Origin: Owenia fusiformis
Lineage: Eukaryota; Annelida; Polychaeta; Sabellida; Oweniidae
Direction: 5' to 3'
Length of the DNA stretch: 64,000 bases
Assembly (NCBI GenBank): GCA_903813345.2
Contig: CAIIXF020000010.1
Coordinates: forward strand, 10,038,349-10,102,348
Shown here: piece after piece, positions 61,389-64,000 of the stretch
Layout of the letters: every line of letters begins with the position of its first letter
Position numbering within the stretch: position 1 is the first letter of the stretch
Position numbers and translations under genes: made by a program
The notes under the pieces: generated by a model
What the model saw: the letters and a program-made list of their open reading frames with translations, nothing else
What the model was told of the DNA's origin: nothing
Databases searched by the model: none

Positions 61389-61676
61389 AGAGGATTGGCT
61401 CCTAGAGTTTCAACTCAATATCCTGCCATATATGGAGATGTCATAATTACCAAATTTGAATTCTAACGGCCGTCATTTTGTTCACTTCAGAATTTGAATC
61501 GGAAGTTTTGGTCTTATTTCAAAACACACAAGAAGTGATAGAGGTATTGGTTCGAATCTTTTGAACTGTTGATTATGAATTTATAGTTAGTTATAATGTC
61601 AGAAAATAACAACATTCTGACAGTTTCATTGTTGGAAAATATTAAGTTGCGTCCCTGGGAGCCAATCCTCCTTGAT
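61389..61676. mobile_element. ~285-bp MITE with AGGATTGGCTCC ends, copy 2
   Basis: It begins AGAGGATTGGCTCCTAGAG and ends CTGGGAGCCAATCCTCCTTG. It shares CATATATGGAGATGTC-like, GAATCTTTTGAACTGTT and TCATTGTTGGAAAATAT blocks with copy 1 and has about 35 extra bases in the middle. Confidence 0.8.
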
Positions 61677-62496
61677 TTCATGAATATGAAAGAGATCGGG
61701 TCTCCTAAAAACTCAATTAGAGTAACCCCCTGATTTTTTCGTGTTATTTGATGTAAAACAAGTTTGTTCATCAACTTATCAATTCTGAGGCTGATGATGA
61801 TTGTTTCTAGCCATGAATTTCCACTTACATCAATAGAAATTAAAATTTAAAAAGACCGCTCTAATTTGTTCCAGTCTGATTGGCCTTTTCCTTCAGATTA
61901 TTTTGGCTCAAAGAAGCCATATTTATTACTTCTTTTGGTTGTCCTGTTGATATCCTCAATATATTGGTGATATCGTGCTCATGATTTGGTCCCAAGATAT
62001 ATCTAAGGTATATGATGTTTTATGAGCAATCATATTGGAACATTACTGATTGTCCAAAATAGAAATCTGGACGACTCGATCTCTTTAAGTATTATTTTTT
62101 AGAACTGTTCAATGAAATAGGTTCTACACATTTGACCTTAAATGATACACAAATCTTTGAATCCACAACCCATCAATCTTTTTTAACTATTCTGGGGGCC
62201 ATTAACAGAAACTTTGTAAAGTTAAGAATTCGTAAAATCCAATGTTCTCTTACTGTGACGTCAATGTATCCAACAATTGATTTACAAATTCATAACTACA
62301 AAATTTCTGTTAATGACCCCCTGATCTCAGGAATTATTATGATAAGATATGCGACAATTCTAACAAATGGTTTCCCAGGTTTGACAAGGATGTTAACAAT
62401 ATAGCACCCAATGTGCAAAATTAAAAATTGAAAGTTTATACAGTCAATGTTTGTTCCTTATTTGATATAAATATAAAAGGTATATTTTAAGTGAGA

Positions 62497-64000
62497 ATGC
62501 ATTTGTTAAGTCGACACTCACCAGTCATGTTCATGTACATTCTCAAAGGCAAAATGAAGTTGGAAAAAATACCTTTGATACTCATGATCATTATTTCGGC
62601 AAATGTCACTGTGTGTATAAATGGACACACTGAAAGAGCTAAGCAATGCCAAGAAAGCAGTTGTGAACCAAGGAGCCATAAGGACTGCACGTTACAATGT
62701 GTTCGGATGAATCTAACTGATGGACTGCCAAAGATAAACCCACTTGTTAAAGTCCTGAAGATTCGTGATTCTCTAATGCCAACTATCAAGAGCTACCGTT
62801 ATGGAACCTTGGATGCATTAGACAAAATCTACATCATTGCTTCAAATGTAACATATGTGAACAATGACGCTTTTGATAGAATGCCAAACATCAGAGTTTT
62901 ACACATCGAGCGTAACAACATTCCTACTGTATTAAATGCTGGATTTAACTTAGAGCATCTTAGTGAACTAAGCCTGATGGATAATAACATCAGTAAAATC
63001 AAATTTACTTTGACAAAATCAGATAAAGACAAAATCGAAATTCGCCTTTCTCATAACCCCATTAAGAACATACCCTTCAAACTATTCAGTGGATTCAAAG
63101 GTATCAAGACTGTGTCTTTATATCTGAGGGACATAGGCATAACACAGTTGGATAATAACACATTTGATGGAATAAATGTACTGCATACATTGAATATCAG
63201 TGACAATTTTCTGGGACGAAATGGTTTTCATAATATCGCAAACAGTGTTCAGGGAAAAATGGTAAAATCTCTTCAGGCAGTAAACTGTTCAATGAAGTCA
63301 TTGAAGAGAGAAAGTTTTAAAAAAGTATGTCATGTAGAACAACTTGATCTCAGTCACAACCTCTGGGAGACATGGCCAGTACATTCCCTTTCATATCTGA
63401 AAAACCTGAGCTCATTAAAGATTAACAACTGTCCAAGTTTTGCTTTTTTCAAAGCAAGCAATGAAATAAGAAACGTGAAATATTTATCTCTTCATTCAAA
63501 TGCACTTCTGCAATCAGAAACAATTGGTACGATTTTTAACAAATCACAAAAGCTGGAATATTTGAACATAAGTGACAATCATTTTCAGGATAGAGTGAAA
63601 CGAATCAGTACATTGAAATCTTTGAAAGTGTTTGATATGTCAAACAATCATTACCCATTAATCAAAGAGCGAGTTTATTACTTTGAGTCAATGCCAAATC
63701 TTAGAACTTTCAATATGCGTAATGTCTATTCCAAATACCAGGAGGACGAGGGGGACTTTGATTTAGGAGTTGTCGCCTTGACAAACATGACATATCTACA
63801 GAACCTTGATTTAAGCCATAATTCAGCAGTTCTACGGGAAGAATATATTCGATCAAGTTATTCTGGTTTAACAAGTCTCACAAAGGTTGATTTGTCCTAC
63901 AATACATTACAGGACTGCTATAGTGCAATGATGATACTATTCAAATTTTTTAAATCTGTTAAAATTTTGAACTTATCAGGAAATAGCCTACCTGACATGC
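62497..64000 (+). CDS. Toll-like-receptor-type leucine-rich-repeat protein, 5' part (runs off window)
   Basis: One uninterrupted frame runs from ATG 62497 to the window end (501 codons); an in-frame TAA lies just upstream. The more likely start is ATG 62554, which places a hydrophobic signal peptide (IPLILMIIISANVTVC) near the N-terminus. A cysteine cluster (CQESSCEPRSHKDCTLQC) resembles an LRR N-terminal cap. At least fifteen LRRs follow, with consensus pieces such as VEQLDLSHN, LQNLDLSHN, LTKVDLSYN and VKILNLSGN, and N-glycosylation sites. Invertebrate Toll-like receptors are commonly intronless with this layout. The transmembrane and TIR regions would lie beyond 64000, so it could instead be an LRR-only receptor. 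Start choice and class are inference. Confidence 0.82.
   Translation, partial: MHLLSRHSPVMFMYILKGKMKLEKIPLILMIIISANVTVCINGHTERAKQCQESSCEPRSHKDCTLQCVRMNLTDGLPKINPLVKVLKIRDSLMPTIKSYRYGTLDALDKIYIIASNVTYVNNDAFDRMPNIRVLHIERNNIPTVLNAGFNLEHLSELSLMDNNISKIKFTLTKSDKDKIEIRLSHNPIKNIPFKLFSGFKGIKTVSLYLRDIGITQLDNNTFDGINVLHTLNISDNFLGRNGFHNIANSVQGKMVKSLQAVNCSMKSLKRESFKKVCHVEQLDLSHNLWETWPVHSLSYLKNLSSLKINNCPSFAFFKASNEIRNVKYLSLHSNALLQSETIGTIFNKSQKLEYLNISDNHFQDRVKRISTLKSLKVFDMSNNHYPLIKERVYYFESMPNLRTFNMRNVYSKYQEDEGDFDLGVVALTNMTYLQNLDLSHNSAVLREEYIRSSYSGLTSLTKVDLSYNTLQDCYSAMMILFKFFKSVKILNLSGNSLPDM

Larger units (their letters stand above)
59120..62496. other. Non-coding stretch between the NBAS exon and the TLR-like gene
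   Basis: No NBAS exon was recognised here, so this is probably NBAS intron. It contains a poly-G run near 60068-60079 and two copies of a MITE (60866-61114, 61389-61676). Short open frames inside the MITE copies resemble each other only because the element is repeated. Confidence 0.5.

Noticed and set aside
60940-61774. Two minus-strand frames sharing RRIGSQxRNLIFSNNE
   Set aside because: The similarity comes from the repeated MITE itself, not from a protein-coding gene.

Overview
The window is AT-rich, intron-rich metazoan nuclear DNA. The gene set is a C-type lysozyme, an astacin protease with ApeC, kringle and C-type lectin domains, claudin-like proteins, an arrestin-domain protein, NBAS, a chitin-binding/PAN protein and a TLR-like LRR protein. 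Together with many short inverted-repeat elements this suggests a marine invertebrate, either an invertebrate deuterostome such as a cephalochordate or hemichordate, or a lophotrochozoan. I cannot name the species. Exon models were built by hand from conserved motifs, GT/AG boundaries and codon-phase agreement.

Layout: 144-3145 (+) holds the last two coding exons of a C-type lysozyme. 4660-17285 (+) is a gene of about 29 exons encoding a secreted protein of about 1,475 residues: signal peptide, propeptide with RSKR site, astacin catalytic domain, EGF, ApeC, CUB, kringle, ShK-like, CCP-like, two C-type lectin domains, ShK, and an unrecognised C-terminal domain. 18890-23071 (-) and 25432-28494 (-) are two claudin-like four-pass membrane protein genes. 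A mariner element with long terminal inverted repeats lies between them and a second mariner relic lies inside intron 1 of the second. 28495-34623 is gene-poor and repeat-bearing. 34624-44043 (+) is an arrestin-domain-containing (ARRDC/alpha-arrestin) gene of 377 residues in 8 exons. 45485-59119 (-) holds the last 15 exons (809 residues) of NBAS. A small secreted chitin-binding/PAN gene (48223-50154, +) is nested in an NBAS intron on the opposite strand. 62497-64000 (+) is the 5' part of an intronless TLR-like leucine-rich-repeat gene that runs off the window.

The most striking pattern is that four introns in three unrelated genes carry a minisatellite whose repeat unit includes the real splice site. 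In the lysozyme last intron (62-bp unit) and chitin-binding/PAN intron 1 (58-bp unit) the acceptor is repeated about 10 times. In two ARRDC introns (50-bp and 29-bp units) the donor is repeated about 10 and about 20 times. A fifth case, in the astacin gene, is a 150-bp tandem duplication carrying donor, mini-intron and acceptor, where only the outer pair of sites keeps the reading frame open. This looks like a recurrent mutational process acting at exon-intron junctions.

Mobile DNA is mostly short non-autonomous DNA elements: fold-backs, MITE families with repeated copies (one nested in another), two mariner relics and a tRNA-like sequence. I saw no CRISPR array, LTR element, rRNA or operon-like organisation.
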